From Microbacteriaceae bacterium (lineage in GTDB: Bacteria > Actinomycetota > Actinomycetes > Actinomycetales > Microbacteriaceae), in the NCBI GenBank assembly GCA_947453475.1, contig CANGGK010000005.1:1-42161 (forward strand): a stretch of 42,161 nucleotides of DNA, given 5' to 3'. The notes under the pieces were generated by a model. It had not been told where the DNA came from, ran no database searches, and saw nothing but the letters and a program-made list of their open reading frames with translations. Below, piece by piece: positions 19,132 through 26,929 of this stretch; within the stretch, counting starts at the first letter, position 1, and each line of letters opens with the position of its first letter. The position numbers were made by a program, and so were the translations under genes.

Positions 19132-19140
19132 TTATCCACA
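19132..19140 (+). promoter_or_regulatory. Perfect DnaA-box consensus (TTATCCACA)
   Basis: A single exact match to the 9-mer TTATCCACA. It lies in the spacer region of the candidate giant-gene promoter, so a bound protein would overlap RNA polymerase. One isolated box does not make an origin, and no cluster was seen nearby. Confidence 0.4.
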
Positions 19141-19184
19141 GATTGCTAGAACCTGGTCATTTGAGGACATACATGTGGTAGCGA

Positions 19185-19224
19185 AAAAATCCCTCCCAGT
19201 GACTCATTTCCGGGAGGGATTTTT
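19185..19224 (-). terminator. Strong intrinsic terminator after the Gly/Pro-rich secreted protein gene
   Basis: A perfect 13-bp inverted repeat (AAAAATCCCTCCC / GGGAGGGATTTTT) around a 14-nt loop, with a U-run on either strand. It lies just downstream of the 254-aa gene and upstream of the giant gene, so it separates the two same-strand genes into different transcripts. Confidence 0.88.
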
Positions 19225-19280
19225 CGTTTACTTCGCGTCTAACCAAAGTGAGAGAAAGTTAGCCGCGATTGGCAGTCAAA

Positions 19281-20045
19281 TCAGTTGTTAGTGATCGGTG
19301 CCGGAGTTGCCGTGGTTGACGGAACCCAACCTGAACCACCCTTATCGCCACCGCGTTCGCCGTGTGGGCCGTGTGGGCCACGGCCAGCTTCAGGGCCCTT
19401 GCCCGCATTTGGCCCGCGGTCACCCTTTGGTGCCTTGCCATCTTTAGGTCCGTGGCCTAAACCAGGAGCCTTGACATTTGCGTCGTATGTTGCGGTCAGG
19501 GCAGTCGCCGAGGTTGCGGTTGCCTTACCGGCAGAGTCAACGACGATGGTCACTAGATCTGCAGTGGCGTCACTGCTAGATGTGTAAACGGCGACGTTGT
19601 AGGTTCCGGCGGTTTTCGGCGACAAAAATCCTAGGGTTCCGGCGACGGTTCCATTAGTTAGTGATGCTGCCTCGAAGCGGGCCGGGTGACCCCCGGTGGT
19701 TGGCTGAGTGGTCGGAGCTGTTCCGGTGTATTCATATGCAAAGAACATCGCGCTGTGCTCTGCGACTTCTAGATCAGTTACGGTGCTTGGCACACCGGTA
19801 ATGGTCGCTGCGACGGTTGACTCAACCCGATCGGCAGGAATGCCGCCCTTGAACTTACCGTCGGTAGCGTCACCAGACTTGCCACCGAAAACTGGCGCGG
19901 TTTCGGTAGCGCCCGCCGACGAAGACGATGCCGCCTTGAACGAGTGGTGCTTTGCAGATGCAAAAGATGGGGCTGCAAAAGCTGCCCCGGCTAGAACTAC
20001 TGCTCCGGCTGCAACTGCAGTGAGCTTTAGTGTCTTCTTTTTCAT
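19281..20045 (-). CDS. Small secreted protein with a Gly/Pro/Lys-rich C-terminal tail
   Basis: A 254-aa protein of unknown function. It has a clear signal peptide (MKKKTLKLTAVAAGAVVLAG, cleaving near ASA|KHH). A Ser/Thr/Ala-rich stretch and a beta-rich middle domain with Ig-like character (GTLGFLSPKTAGTYNVAVYT) follow. The tail of about 45 residues is low-complexity and basic, rich in Gly, Pro, Lys and His (GPNAGKGPEAGRGPHGPHGE), and loosely collagen-like without strict Gly-X-Y register. It ends in a Thr/Pro/Ala-rich stretch. The start is supported by AAAGGA 6-7 nt upstream of the ATG. It has its own terminator and lies between the giant gene and the divergent fhaA operon, so it is a plausible member of the surface-protein block. 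No family was recognised. Confidence 0.75.
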   Translation of the reverse strand: MKKKTLKLTAVAAGAVVLAGAAFAAPSFASAKHHSFKAASSSSAGATETAPVFGGKSGDATDGKFKGGIPADRVESTVAATITGVPSTVTDLEVAEHSAMFFAYEYTGTAPTTQPTTGGHPARFEAASLTNGTVAGTLGFLSPKTAGTYNVAVYTSSSDATADLVTIVVDSAGKATATSATALTATYDANVKAPGLGHGPKDGKAPKGDRGPNAGKGPEAGRGPHGPHGERGGDKGGSGWVPSTTATPAPITNN

Positions 20046-20081
20046 TGTTGTTCCTTTCGTTGGATTGCGGATCCAAAAACG

Positions 20082-20087
20082 AATCTA
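20082..20087 (-). promoter_or_regulatory. Candidate -10 (TAGATT) of the small secreted protein gene
   Basis: On the minus strand TAGATT lies about 36 nt upstream of the ATG, leaving room for the visible AAAGGA ribosome-binding site. The -35 is not convincing. Confidence 0.3.
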
Positions 20088-20202
20088 GAAAACTTCGAAC
20101 GCTGAGTGAGCGAATTTCAGGATGCTGTAAGTGTCTTGCCAGCCGATTCCCAGCGAAGCCAGAGCGCGGCCCAACCTACCTCGAGTTGTCTGATTGCGCA
20201 GA

Positions 20203-20208
20203 TAAACT
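20203..20208 (+). promoter_or_regulatory. Candidate -10 (TAAACT) of the fha-pst-pkn operon
   Basis: TAAACT lies 27 nt upstream of the fhaA TTG start and is followed by the purine-rich AGGAAAAGG Shine-Dalgarno region, as expected for a short-leader promoter. No -35 at normal spacing is seen. The 20046-20235 gap holds nothing else recognisable; in particular there is no tRNA-Leu, which lies next to fhaA in some actinobacteria. Confidence 0.35.
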
Positions 20209-20235
20209 AAGCCAGAGCAATAGGAAAAGGACAAA

Positions 20236-20910
20236 TTGGGCTTTTTAGAGAACTTTGAGAAAGGTCTGGAGCGCGTTGTAAATGGCGCCTTCAGCAAGAC
20301 TTTCAAGTCTGAGATTCAGCCTGTCGAAATTGCTGCCGCCATCCGTGCCGAAATGGACTCGAAGGCAAGCATTCTCAGCCGAGACCGCATCCTTGCACCA
20401 AACACCTTTAGCGTTAGTTTGGCCACCCCCGACTTCAAGCGCATGGCAACCCTCGGCGAATCACTGATTAGCGAGCTCACCGAGCTGACCACCCGTCACG
20501 CGATGAAGCAGGGCTTCCAGTTTGGCGCCGCCCTGGCAATCAAACTCATTGAAGACCAGAGCCTAAACATGGGTCAGGTCACAGTTCGTTCGACCAGCCA
20601 GAACACCAAGGTTGAGTGGATGCCGACCCTTGACGTTGCCGGCAAACGCTTCTTGCTAAACAAGGCGCACACCTCTGTGGGCCGCGATGCCAGCGCCGAC
20701 ATTCAAATCGATGACAACGGCCTGAGCCGCAAGCACTTCGAAATCGTCTGGGATGGCAAGAATGCTGCCGTTCACGACCTGCGCAGCACCAACGGAACTA
20801 TGGTCGCCGGCCGAAAGATTGACGAAGTTGCCATTGCCGACAACACCTTGATTCAGGCCGGTCGCAGCGACTTCACCTTCAGAGTGATTGCGAGAACCAT
20901 CAATGAGTGA
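20236..20910 (+). CDS. fhaA: FhaA: DUF3662 and FHA domain protein
   Basis: A 224-aa protein starting at TTG, with AAAAGG 5 nt upstream (a good Shine-Dalgarno that decides the start). Residues 1-120 are the FhaA N-terminal domain (GFLENFEKGLERVVNGAF...SEIQPVEIAAAIRAEMD). Residues about 138-220 form an FHA phosphothreonine-binding domain with the signature VGRDASADIQIDDNGLSRKH and DLRSTNGT. In mycobacteria FhaA binds phosphorylated partners of the PknA/PknB system and controls peptidoglycan precursor flow. This copy lacks the long low-complexity linker that makes the mycobacterial protein over 500 aa. It is the first gene of the operon and overlaps fhaB by 8 nt. Confidence 0.93.
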   Translation: MGFLENFEKGLERVVNGAFSKTFKSEIQPVEIAAAIRAEMDSKASILSRDRILAPNTFSVSLATPDFKRMATLGESLISELTELTTRHAMKQGFQFGAALAIKLIEDQSLNMGQVTVRSTSQNTKVEWMPTLDVAGKRFLLNKAHTSVGRDASADIQIDDNGLSRKHFEIVWDGKNAAVHDLRSTNGTMVAGRKIDEVAIADNTLIQAGRSDFTFRVIARTINE

Positions 20911-21412
20911 GTTAGCGCTATTTATCGTTCGCCTCGGTTTCGTGGCAGTTCTGTGGATTTTTGTATTCAGCATCATCTCGGTTATCCGTGCCGATCTATT
21001 TGGCCAGAAGGTGGTTAGCCGCGTTGCAGCCGCAAACGCACCAGAGGTAATCTCTGCGCCGGTTGGCAACTCGGCACCGATTGCCGGAGCGCCGACCTTG
21101 GTGAGCGAGCCAACCGGTAGCACGGCTACCAAACTCGTGATCATTGAGGGTGAGCGCACCGGCCAGATGGTTCGCCTCGAACGTCGCGAAATTACCATCG
21201 GTCGCAGCCCAGATTCAGACCTGATTGTCGACGACGAATATGCTTCTACACACCATGCCAAGCTGATTTTGATTAATAACGACTGGCTGATTCAAGATCT
21301 GAACTCAACTAACGGCACCTACCTCGACGGCAGCCGCGTTGGCACGCCGGCAGTGGTAAAACTCAATACCCCGGTTCGAGTTGGCAAGACCGTCTTCGAG
21401 CTTCGAAGCTAG
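20903..21412 (+). CDS. fhaB: FhaB (FipA): membrane-anchored FHA domain protein
   Basis: 169 aa from the ATG at 20903; the ORF-track start five codons earlier would only lengthen the overlap with fhaA. One N-terminal hydrophobic segment (LALFIVRLGFVAVLWIFVFS), a flexible Ala/Pro-rich linker, then an FHA domain at about residues 82-165 with IGRSPDSDLIVDDEYAS and DLNSTNGTYLDG. The family localises at the septum, is a PknA/PknB substrate and docks phosphorylated divisome proteins. It lies 7 nt before pstP. Confidence 0.93.
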   Translation: MSELALFIVRLGFVAVLWIFVFSIISVIRADLFGQKVVSRVAAANAPEVISAPVGNSAPIAGAPTLVSEPTGSTATKLVIIEGERTGQMVRLERREITIGRSPDSDLIVDDEYASTHHAKLILINNDWLIQDLNSTNGTYLDGSRVGTPAVVKLNTPVRVGKTVFELRS

Positions 21413-21419
21413 CCAAGAC

Positions 21420-22679
21420 ATGGCAATCAAGACCATCAGCTATGCGGCCTCCGATATCGGTCGCGTACGTTCGAGCAACCAAGATTCCGGCTACGCCGGA
21501 TACAACTTGTTCTTCGTTGCCGACGGCATGGGTGGTCACGCGGGCGGCGACATCGCCTCGGCTCTAGTGGCCCAGCGCGTTGCTCAGGCGGATGCCATTT
21601 ATGACAGCGCTGAGCAAGCTGGCGCAGTTCTAAAAGAGACCATCTGGCAAGCAAACTCGATTCTGCGCGAATCTTGCCAAGAGCACCCTGAGCTTTCGGG
21701 CATGGGTACCACATTCTCGGGAATGGCCATCGTTGGCGATAAGGCCACCATCGCCCACATCGGCGACTCAAGAATTTATCGAGCCCGCGGTGGCGAAGTA
21801 AAGCAGATCACGGCCGACCACACCTTCGTGCAGCGCCTCGTTGAAACCGGCCGCATTACTGCCGAAGAGGCGCTGGTTCACCCTCGTCGAAGCGTGCTCA
21901 TGCGCGTGCTCGGCGACATGGAGGAGTTTCCAGAAATCGACATCGAAACCTACGATGTCTTGCCCGGCGACCGCTGGATGCTCTGCTCGGATGGCCTTTC
22001 TGGCGTTGTGCCAGAGAGCGTCATGGATCGCCTGATGCTTTCAAAGATCGACTCGGATGAAGCAACCGAACTCTTGGTTGGCGAAGCTCTGGAGTTTGGG
22101 GCACCCGACAACGTCACGGTTGTGGTTGTCGATATCGTCAACGCCAAGACTCAGAATGACTTCAACCCTTCTGCTCGCTTCGTTGGTTCTGGTGCAAACG
22201 ATGTGGTTATCGATGACCGCAAGGGTCGTCGCATTCTCAAGATTCTTAACCCGCTCAACCTGCCAGACATCATTCTTCGCCGCACCGAAGACCCGACCAA
22301 CTACGTGCCTGAATCTGACGAATACCTCGAGAAGATCTTGCGTGAAACCCGCACAACCATTCGTTGGCGCTACGTTCGTCAGTTGGCAACCGTGATTCTC
22401 ATTGCCTCAGGTATTGCCGCTGGCGTCATTGGCGTTTACAACTGGAGTCAAGATCGCTACTACGTTGCCGACAACGGTGGTTACGTCACGATTTATAAGG
22501 GCATCAAGGAATCGCTCGGGCCTTTGAAGTTCTCTTCGGTATTTGAAAAAACAAATATTTTGCTTTCTGACTTGCCTGATTACCAGCGCTACTTGGTTGA
22601 GCGATCAATCACCGCAACCGATCGCAAGGATGCCGACCGAATCTTGCACGAACTCACCAAAACGGTGGTGACCAAGTGA
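21420..22679 (+). CDS. pstP: PstP: PP2C-type Ser/Thr protein phosphatase
   Basis: 419 aa from the ATG at 21420 (MAIKTISYAASDIGRVRSSNQD), 7 nt after the fhaB stop; the ORF-track N-terminus is an upstream extension into fhaB. PP2C metal-binding motifs are in order: RSSNQDSGYAG, DGMGGHAGGD, GDSRIYR, CSDGLSG and DNVTVVVVD. One transmembrane helix at about residues 317-340 (LATVILIASGIAAGVIGVY) is followed by a short extracellular tail of about 80 residues. PstP dephosphorylates the PknA/PknB kinases and their substrates. The stop overlaps the next gene by 4 nt (GTGA). Confidence 0.94.
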   Translation: MAIKTISYAASDIGRVRSSNQDSGYAGYNLFFVADGMGGHAGGDIASALVAQRVAQADAIYDSAEQAGAVLKETIWQANSILRESCQEHPELSGMGTTFSGMAIVGDKATIAHIGDSRIYRARGGEVKQITADHTFVQRLVETGRITAEEALVHPRRSVLMRVLGDMEEFPEIDIETYDVLPGDRWMLCSDGLSGVVPESVMDRLMLSKIDSDEATELLVGEALEFGAPDNVTVVVVDIVNAKTQNDFNPSARFVGSGANDVVIDDRKGRRILKILNPLNLPDIILRRTEDPTNYVPESDEYLEKILRETRTTIRWRYVRQLATVILIASGIAAGVIGVYNWSQDRYYVADNGGYVTIYKGIKESLGPLKFSSVFEKTNILLSDLPDYQRYLVERSITATDRKDADRILHELTKTVVTK

Positions 22680-24061
22680 GTTTCACGAATCTGACCGAAT
22701 CTATTCGCATTCCAAAGATCATTAGAGTGATTCCGCGCAATCGAAACATCGAAGCCTGGCTACTGGTCTTGGCCGTCGGCCTCTTCGCGTTTGAACTGGC
22801 TCAAATTCAACTTTCGGTGCTTCAGGTTTTGCGAAGCGACTTCTGGCTCTATTTCTTGCCTTTCTCGGCGGCAGTTATTGCCATTCACTTCGTGCTACGC
22901 ATCCGTGCCAGCGAAGCAGATTCGCTGATTCTGCCGATTGGGGTGGTGCTCAATGGTCTGGGCATAGCCGAGATTTATCGACTCGACCTCCACACCGAGT
23001 TGATCAAGGGCACCGAACTTTTTGCCGGCAAGCAAATTGCCTGGACCTGCCTGGCAATCGCAGTAGCCGCGGTTGTGGTCATTTTTGTGCCGAGCCACCT
23101 CTTCTTGCGTCGCTATGTTTATGTATCCATGTTTCTCGGTGTTGGCTTATTGCTCTCACCGATGCTGCCGTTTATTGGCAAAAGCATCAACGGTGCCCGG
23201 CTTTGGATTGGCATCGGTCCGCTGACCTTCCAACCGGGTGAGCTCGCCAAAATTGCTCTGACGGTTTTCTTCGCGGGCTATCTCGTGACTCGTCGCGATT
23301 CACTCGCAATCGTTGGTCGCAAGGTATTCGGCGTGCGCATTCCACGTGCCCGCGAACTTGGCCCAATCATCTCGATCTGGGTAGCCAGTCTTCTGGTTCT
23401 GGTTCTGCAACACGACCTCGGAACCTCACTGCTTTACTTCGGTCTTTTCATCGTCATGATTTATGTGGCAACCGGCCGCTCAATTTATGTGGTTGTGGGT
23501 TTGACCATGGCAATTTCGGGCGCCTTGGTTGCCAGCCGCGTTGCCGACTACGTGACCAGCCGATTCGACGCCTGGCTAAACCCTTTTGACCAGAGTCACT
23601 ACGACGCAATCGGCGGCAGCTACCAACTGGTTCAGGGCATCTTCGGATTGGCGCACGGAAACCTACTCGGTGCCGGTCTCGGCGGCGGGCTACCCCACCT
23701 GGTTCCACTGGCCGAGAGCGACTTCATCATCGCCTCGCTGGGTGAAGAACTCGGTTTGGTCGGCATGTTCGCCATCCTTGCCCTTTATTTGCTTCTCGTT
23801 TCGCGCGGTGTTCGCATCGCTTTCAACCACAACGATGACTTCTCGAAGCTGCTTGCCGTAGGTCTTTCGTTCGTTATTGCCCTTCAGCTGTTCATCGTCA
23901 TCGGCGGAGTCACCCGCGTGGTTCCACTAACCGGTTTGACCACCCCACTTTTGGCGGCCGGTGGTTCGTCGCTGATTGCCAACTGGATCATCATCGGTGT
24001 TCTATTGCGCATTTCAGATTCAATGGGCAGCGGTCAACGCGTTATCGGGGCGGTGAACTAA
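22676..24061 (+). CDS. rodA: FtsW/RodA/SpoVE-family peptidoglycan glycosyltransferase
   Basis: A 461-aa polytopic membrane protein (SEDS family) with about ten to twelve hydrophobic helices. Conserved blocks include NGARLWIGIGPLTFQPGELAK, the LQHDLGTSLLYFG segment containing the catalytic-type Asp, and GLTTPLLAAGGSSLIANW near the C-terminus. SEDS proteins polymerise lipid II into glycan strands together with a cognate class B PBP, here the next gene. The position between pstP and pbpA is the standard actinobacterial rodA locus. The GTG start overlaps the pstP stop by 4 nt. The TAA stop overlaps the pbpA ATG by 1 nt. Confidence 0.94.
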   Translation: MSFTNLTESIRIPKIIRVIPRNRNIEAWLLVLAVGLFAFELAQIQLSVLQVLRSDFWLYFLPFSAAVIAIHFVLRIRASEADSLILPIGVVLNGLGIAEIYRLDLHTELIKGTELFAGKQIAWTCLAIAVAAVVVIFVPSHLFLRRYVYVSMFLGVGLLLSPMLPFIGKSINGARLWIGIGPLTFQPGELAKIALTVFFAGYLVTRRDSLAIVGRKVFGVRIPRARELGPIISIWVASLLVLVLQHDLGTSLLYFGLFIVMIYVATGRSIYVVVGLTMAISGALVASRVADYVTSRFDAWLNPFDQSHYDAIGGSYQLVQGIFGLAHGNLLGAGLGGGLPHLVPLAESDFIIASLGEELGLVGMFAILALYLLLVSRGVRIAFNHNDDFSKLLAVGLSFVIALQLFIVIGGVTRVVPLTGLTTPLLAAGGSSLIANWIIIGVLLRISDSMGSGQRVIGAVN

Positions 24062-25509
24062 TGAATAGAGAACTTCGCCGTGTGAGCATCGTCATTTTCA
24101 TGATGTTCCTGACGCTGTTTGTGGCTACCACTTCAATTCAGGTGCTTTCGGCAGAGACGCTTTCTCAAGATCAGCGCAACGTTCGATCGGTTTACGACAG
24201 CTACAAGAAGCAGCGCGGCTCGATCTTGATTGACGGTCAGCCGATTGCATACTCGAAGCAGGCCGACGACGTCTATCACTACCTGCGCACCTACACCGAC
24301 CCGATGTATTCGGGCCTAACCGGGTTCTTCTCGAACTACCAGGGCGCAACCGGCCTAGAGTCGGCAATGAACTCGTACCTAACCGGCCAGAACTCAGCCC
24401 AGTTCTTCGAGCAGATCAGCGCCCTGTTCTCGGGTAACCCGGTTACCGGAGCCTCGGTTGAACTAACCATCGACCCGGTGGTTCAGAAGGCTGCCTGGGA
24501 TGCCCTTGGTGACAAGACCGGCGCCGTGGTTGCGATTGAGCCTAAGACTGGCAACATCCTTGCCCTAGTTTCAAAGCCGGGTTTCGACGCGAACCTGCTA
24601 TCGGTTCACAACGGAGTCGACTCGACCAAGAACTACAACGACCTGTTGAACTCGAAGCTCGACCCGCTTAAGAACCGTGCCACCACCGAGCTTTATGCGC
24701 CGGGTTCGGTGTTCAAGATTTTGGTAGCCACCGCGGCAATCGAGAGCGGCAAGTACACCCCCGAGAGCACCCTGCCAAACCCGGTCAAGTTCAAGCTGCC
24801 TGGCACCAACGTTTATGTGCAGAACTCGGGCGAAGGCAAGTGCGGTGGCAAGGCAACGGTTTCGATTGCCGATGCCCTTCGATTCTCTTGCAACGTACCG
24901 ATGGCTCAACTTGGCATTCTGCTTGGCCAGGATGTGATTCGCGCCCAGGCCGAAAAGTTCGGCTTCGGCAAATCGATCAAGGTGCCGTTGACCATCACCC
25001 CGAGCGTTTATCCGACCGGCATGGATGATGCCCAGACCGGCCTCTCTGCATTCGGACAATTCGATGACCGCGTCACCGTGATGCAGGTTGCCATGATGTC
25101 TGCCGCGGTTGCCAACGGCGGTTTGATGATGAAGCCGAATCTGGTCGAGACCGTGCTTTCTTCTAACCTTGCCGCGCTAAGCACCCCATCACCTCAGCAG
25201 CTAGGTTCGCCAATGAGCGCAACCACAGCAGCCAAGGTTCGCGACATGATGATTGGTGCCGTTGCCCGAGGTGTTAGCTCGAACGCCCAAATCAAGGGTG
25301 TCTCTGTTGCCGGCAAGACCGGCACCGCGCAGAACGGCCAGGGCGAGCCCTACACGCTTTGGTTCACCGGCTTTGCGCCTGCCGACAACCCTCAGGTTGC
25401 CGTTGCAGTTGTAGTTGCCAATGGTGGAGGAATGGGCCAGGGCGGTCGAGGCAACTCACTGGCGGCCCCGATTGCCAAGAAGGTCATGGAGGCGGTGTTG
25501 CGCAAGTGA
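24061..25509 (+). CDS. pbpA: PbpA: class B penicillin-binding protein (transpeptidase)
   Basis: A 482-aa single-pass protein with an N-terminal anchor ([20 protein letters not shown]), a short N-terminal domain, then the transpeptidase domain. The active-site motifs are complete: SVFK (SxxK, in [17 protein letters not shown]), SCN (SxN, in [10 protein letters not shown]) and KTG (in [12 protein letters not shown]). It cross-links peptidoglycan as the partner of the adjacent SEDS protein. Its length matches mycobacterial PbpA. The stop overlaps the pknA GTG by 4 nt (GTGA), so the two are likely translationally coupled. Confidence 0.95.
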   Translation: MNRELRRVSIVIFMMFLTLFVATTSIQVLSAETLSQDQRNVRSVYDSYKKQRGSILIDGQPIAYSKQADDVYHYLRTYTDPMYSGLTGFFSNYQGATGLESAMNSYLTGQNSAQFFEQISALFSGNPVTGASVELTIDPVVQKAAWDALGDKTGAVVAIEPKTGNILALVSKPGFDANLLSVHNGVDSTKNYNDLLNSKLDPLKNRATTELYAPGSVFKILVATAAIESGKYTPESTLPNPVKFKLPGTNVYVQNSGEGKCGGKATVSIADALRFSCNVPMAQLGILLGQDVIRAQAEKFGFGKSIKVPLTITPSVYPTGMDDAQTGLSAFGQFDDRVTVMQVAMMSAAVANGGLMMKPNLVETVLSSNLAALSTPSPQQLGSPMSATTAAKVRDMMIGAVARGVSSNAQIKGVSVAGKTGTAQNGQGEPYTLWFTGFAPADNPQVAVAVVVANGGGMGQGGRGNSLAAPIAKKVMEAVLRK

Positions 25510-26846
25510 AACCAGAAGTAGATCAGCTTTTCGGAGGGCGCTATAAGCTCATCAGCCGCATCGCCGTCGGCGGCATGGGCGAGGTTTGGCTTGCCGAAGA
25601 CGAAGTCATTCTTCGCCAGGTGGCCATCAAAATTTTGAAGCAAGAGTACATGGGTGACCCGAGCTTCATCGAACGCTTCCGCATCGAGGCCAAGCACGCC
25701 GCGATGGTTAACCACGAGGGCATCGCCAACGTGTTCGACTATGGCGAAGACTCTGGTTGGGCATTCTTGGTCATGGAGTATGTGCCTGGCGATTCACTGG
25801 CGCGCATCCTTGAACGCGACAAGGTCTTGCCTGAAACCAAGGTCATGGACATCGTGGCGCAGACCGCCCGCGCGCTTTACGCAGCCCACGAGGCCGGTCT
25901 TGTGCACCGCGATGTGAAGCCGGGCAACCTGCTGATTACCCCAGAGGGTCAAGTAAAAATCACCGACTTCGGCATCGCCCGAGTGGCCGATCAAGTTGGT
26001 CTAACCGCCACCGGCCAGGTGATGGGCACCGTGCAGTACTTGTCTCCAGAGCAAGCCACCGGTAAGCCGGCGACACCTTCTACCGACATCTACTCGCTGG
26101 GCATCGTGGCCTACGAATGTCTCGCCGGAAAGCGCCCATTCGGCGGTGACTCGCAAATGATTATCGCGATGGCACAGATCAACGACATGCCTCCGGCTCT
26201 ACCGGCAGAAATCGATGAGCGCGTTCGCAAGCTTGTCATGTCTTGCTTGGCCAAGAAGGCCAGCGGGCGCCCTGAGAACGCGTTGATTCTTGCCCAGCGT
26301 GCCGAGGCGTTGCTGCCAACTGCCCCGCGTTCGCAGGCCGCCACCGAACTGATTCAACAGATCAAGCAGGTGACCGACCGCACTACCGAAATCGCTACGC
26401 TCACCGACACCGCACCCCAGCCTACCCAGCCGATTGTTTGGCCTTGGGTTGCCATCATTGTGGTGCTTGGTCTGACCGCAATCTCGGTGGTTGTCGCCAT
26501 TGTGATTGGTTCGATGCAGCCGGTTCCGGTTCCAACTGTGACGGTGACGCCGTCGAGCCAGCCATCCGTGTCTTCATCTGGCGACCCGACCGCACCGACC
26601 CCGGTCACGGTGCTACTTGCCGACATCCAAGGCAAGCAAATCTCGGATGTACTGACTACACTCACCGCCAAAGGTCTAGTAGCCGAGGCGGTTGGCGGAA
26701 CACTGGTGCCGGTAGACGACCCGAAGTCGATGACGGTCTACGACGCTACCCCGCTTGGAAACATGCCGGCAGGTTCGAGCATCAAGCTGTTTTACTATGT
26801 GCCCGACACCGGTGAAACATCGCCAACGCCAACTCCAACTCAATAA
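25506..26846 (+). CDS. pknA: PknA-type Ser/Thr protein kinase with a PASTA-like extracellular domain
   Basis: 446 aa from the GTG at 25506 ([20 protein letters not shown]). The upstream part of the ORF-track call is a frame extension inside pbpA. The kinase domain is complete: Gly-rich loop GGMGEVW, Lys in [16 protein letters not shown] near residue 134, the DFGIA metal-binding motif, and an activation loop ending [11 protein letters not shown]. One transmembrane helix at about 310-332 ([19 protein letters not shown]) is followed by a Pro/Thr/Ser-rich linker. A single PASTA-like domain follows at about 367-435 ([20 protein letters not shown]). Mycobacterial PknA lacks PASTA repeats, so this copy may have its own extracellular sensor. 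The C-terminal tail is Thr/Pro-rich. Confidence 0.93.
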   Translation: MKPEVDQLFGGRYKLISRIAVGGMGEVWLAEDEVILRQVAIKILKQEYMGDPSFIERFRIEAKHAAMVNHEGIANVFDYGEDSGWAFLVMEYVPGDSLARILERDKVLPETKVMDIVAQTARALYAAHEAGLVHRDVKPGNLLITPEGQVKITDFGIARVADQVGLTATGQVMGTVQYLSPEQATGKPATPSTDIYSLGIVAYECLAGKRPFGGDSQMIIAMAQINDMPPALPAEIDERVRKLVMSCLAKKASGRPENALILAQRAEALLPTAPRSQAATELIQQIKQVTDRTTEIATLTDTAPQPTQPIVWPWVAIIVVLGLTAISVVVAIVIGSMQPVPVPTVTVTPSSQPSVSSSGDPTAPTPVTVLLADIQGKQISDVLTTLTAKGLVAEAVGGTLVPVDDPKSMTVYDATPLGNMPAGSSIKLFYYVPDTGETSPTPTPTQ

Positions 26847-26876
26847 ATTCACCAGCAAAATCTCAGCAGCAATAAG

Positions 26877-26882
26877 TAGACT
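26877..26882 (+). promoter_or_regulatory. Candidate internal -10 (TAGACT) before pknB
   Basis: TAGACT lies about 47 nt upstream of the pknB GTG in the 83-nt pknA-pknB gap, the longest gap in the operon. It could give pknB extra transcription. No clear -35 was found. Confidence 0.3.
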
Positions 26883-26929
26883 GATAAGCCGGTCGCAAGA
26901 CCGAAACACAAGGGAAAGTAGAGCACTCG

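Noticed and set aside
19132-19140. Origin of replication
   Set aside because: Only one DnaA box was seen, without a cluster, an AT-rich unwinding region or dnaA/dnaN genes.
20046-20235. Possible tRNA-Leu upstream of fhaA, as in mycobacteria
   Set aside because: No cloverleaf, TTCGANNC T-loop in context, or acceptor stem pairing could be found in this gap.
25359-25505. N-terminal extension of PknA in the ORF track
   Set aside because: It overlaps the end of pbpA in another frame, and the kinase N-terminus with a coupled GTG at 25506 fits the family.
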